Assembly (NCBI GenBank): GCA_001792465.1 | Contig: MGGO01000001.1 | Location: 18,958-24,622 of the forward strand | Origin: Candidatus Woesebacteria bacterium RIFCSPHIGHO2_01_FULL_44_10 | GTDB taxonomy: Bacteria; Patescibacteriota; Microgenomatia; UBA8517 | Length of the DNA stretch: 5,665 nt | Direction of reading: 5' to 3' | Shown here: piece by piece, positions 5,078 through 5,665 of the stretch | Layout of the letters: every line of letters starts with the position of its first letter | Numbering within the stretch: position 1 is the first letter of the stretch | Program-made: the position numbers and the translations under genes | Notes under the pieces: generated by a model | Told to the model about the DNA's origin: nothing | The model's database searches: none | Seen by the model: only the letters and a program-made list of their open reading frames with translations

Positions 5078-5620
5078 TCAGATCGGCTTGGCAACGACAA
5101 TAAGCCTCTTGGAATCCAAAAAGCCCGAACAGGTATAGAGGGTTAGAATTTCTTCCTCGGTTGGGGCAATAACTTCAACTTGGTTGGGATTAACTTCAAG
5201 AATTTTTTCAACCATATAAATGTAGACCTCATCATTTTCATCTCTTATTTCAACTATATCTCCCCCCTCAATCTTGAAAAGCGGGCCAAAAAGATGAGCT
5301 CTATTGTGACCGTAAATAACCATGTTACTTTTCCCGGGTCGACCAGAAACTCCCAAATGGCTCGCCCCAGTATCGGAAATTTCCCAAACACCGTTTTTGA
5401 TTTTGGACTCGGTTACTGGCAAATCAATTCCAATTCTCTCAATTCTTACCCGAACTGGGAGTGATTCCTGGTTTACAGTTTCTTGATAGTCCGGAACCCG
5501 GTCAAAAGAAAGGACACTCTGAGCGGAATGAAAATATAGCCCAACGGCAATTAAGACGAGGCCTAAGGTTAACCAAATGAAGTTTCTAGTTTTGTTTTGC
5601 AAAAGCTCGGTTAATTTCAT
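5078..5620 (-). CDS. Sortase family transpeptidase
   Basis: A 180-residue membrane-anchored cysteine transpeptidase. A short basic N-terminus (MKLTELLQNKTRNF) precedes one transmembrane helix at about 14-30; the rest is an extracellular sortase beta-barrel. Catalytic residues are H105 (VIYGHNRAHLFGPLF), C164 (ILTLYTCSG) and R172 (SKRLIVVA). The TLYTC form and the small, N-terminally anchored layout resemble class D/E-like sortases, though class cannot be assigned firmly. Such enzymes cleave LPxTG-like motifs and attach proteins to the wall or to each other; no candidate substrate is encoded here. The ATG at 5620 is preferred because a TTG at 5653 in the same frame would add an implausible MWECFWFQSLP. 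No clear Shine-Dalgarno precedes the ATG; an upstream frame overlaps it, suggesting coupling. First complete gene of the four-gene leftward operon. Confidence 0.92.
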   Translation of the reverse strand: MKLTELLQNKTRNFIWLTLGLVLIAVGLYFHSAQSVLSFDRVPDYQETVNQESLPVRVRIERIGIDLPVTESKIKNGVWEISDTGASHLGVSGRPGKSNMVIYGHNRAHLFGPLFKIEGGDIVEIRDENDEVYIYMVEKILEVNPNQVEVIAPTEEEILTLYTCSGFLDSKRLIVVAKPI

Positions 5621-5665
5621 AGGCAGACTTTGAAACCAGAAGCATTCCCACAAGTGCCATTAACT
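5586..5665 (-). CDS. Possible C-terminal end of an unidentified upstream gene (partial)
   Basis: An open frame enters from the right edge and ends with TAG at 5588-5586. It gives 25 visible residues, a hydrophobic stretch (MALVGMLLV) followed by a polar tail (SKSAYEINRAFAKQN). This looks like the last membrane helix and tail of a protein encoded upstream, overlapping the sortase gene by 35 bp. It could equally be a chance frame; 80 bp is too little to decide, and no family is recognisable. Confidence 0.3.
   Translation of the reverse strand, partial: LMALVGMLLVSKSAYEINRAFAKQN

Noticed and set aside
5621..5653. TTG start for the sortase at 5653
   Set aside because: It adds a Trp/Phe/Cys-rich stretch unlike sortase N-termini; the ATG at 5620 begins a normal basic-then-hydrophobic anchor.

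Overview
The window reads as a compact, gene-dense bacterial chromosome segment, most likely from a Patescibacteria/CPR genome (Microgenomates-like); this placement is inference. It rests on very short or overlapping gene junctions, promoters placed almost on top of start codons, mostly weak Shine-Dalgarno sites, a simple set of cell-envelope enzymes, and a short palindromic repeat of a kind I recall as scattered through CPR and other genomes. TGA is used as a normal stop (sortase, SOD, diacylglycerol kinase family gene), so the UGA-Gly code of Gracilibacteria/SR1 does not apply. There is no gene-free stretch over 40 bp, and I see no tRNA, rRNA, CRISPR array, transposase or phage gene.

Layout. 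Right block, minus strand, read from 5665 down to 2604: the possible tail of an unidentified upstream gene, then a sortase, a Mn-type superoxide dismutase, a membrane-anchored PQQ-type sugar (glucose/sorbosone) dehydrogenase-like beta-propeller, and UppP undecaprenyl-diphosphatase. Junctions are 11 bp apart, a 4 bp ATGA overlap and a 14 bp overlap, so this is almost certainly one operon. Middle, plus strand: a DgkA-family lipid kinase gene, which runs tail-to-tail into uppP with a 35 bp coding overlap. Left block, minus strand, diverging from the kinase gene across 37 bp: a YkuD L,D-transpeptidase, a short PAP2 phosphatase (8 bp overlap), and lon, cut by the window edge just before its Walker A motif.

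Functional theme. Three enzymes can feed the undecaprenyl-phosphate pool (UppP and PAP2 from the diphosphate, the DgkA-family kinase from free undecaprenol). They lie beside a peptidoglycan cross-linking enzyme and a sortase, so the core is a cell-wall lipid-carrier and wall-maturation cluster with an oxidative-stress enzyme embedded in it. lon has its own control region: a TTGACA/17 bp/TAGACT promoter with a CIRCE-like inverted repeat (15 of 18 arm positions matching, exact 9 bp spacer) over the spacer and -10, pointing to HrcA heat-shock repression.

Most notable: the CIRCE-controlled lon promoter, whose -35 and outer operator arm extend into the preceding gene; three promoter candidates that all imply leaderless or nearly leaderless mRNAs; a dispersed palindromic repeat read in frame as PFDSAQG inside sodA; and the antisense overlap of two lipid-carrier genes.
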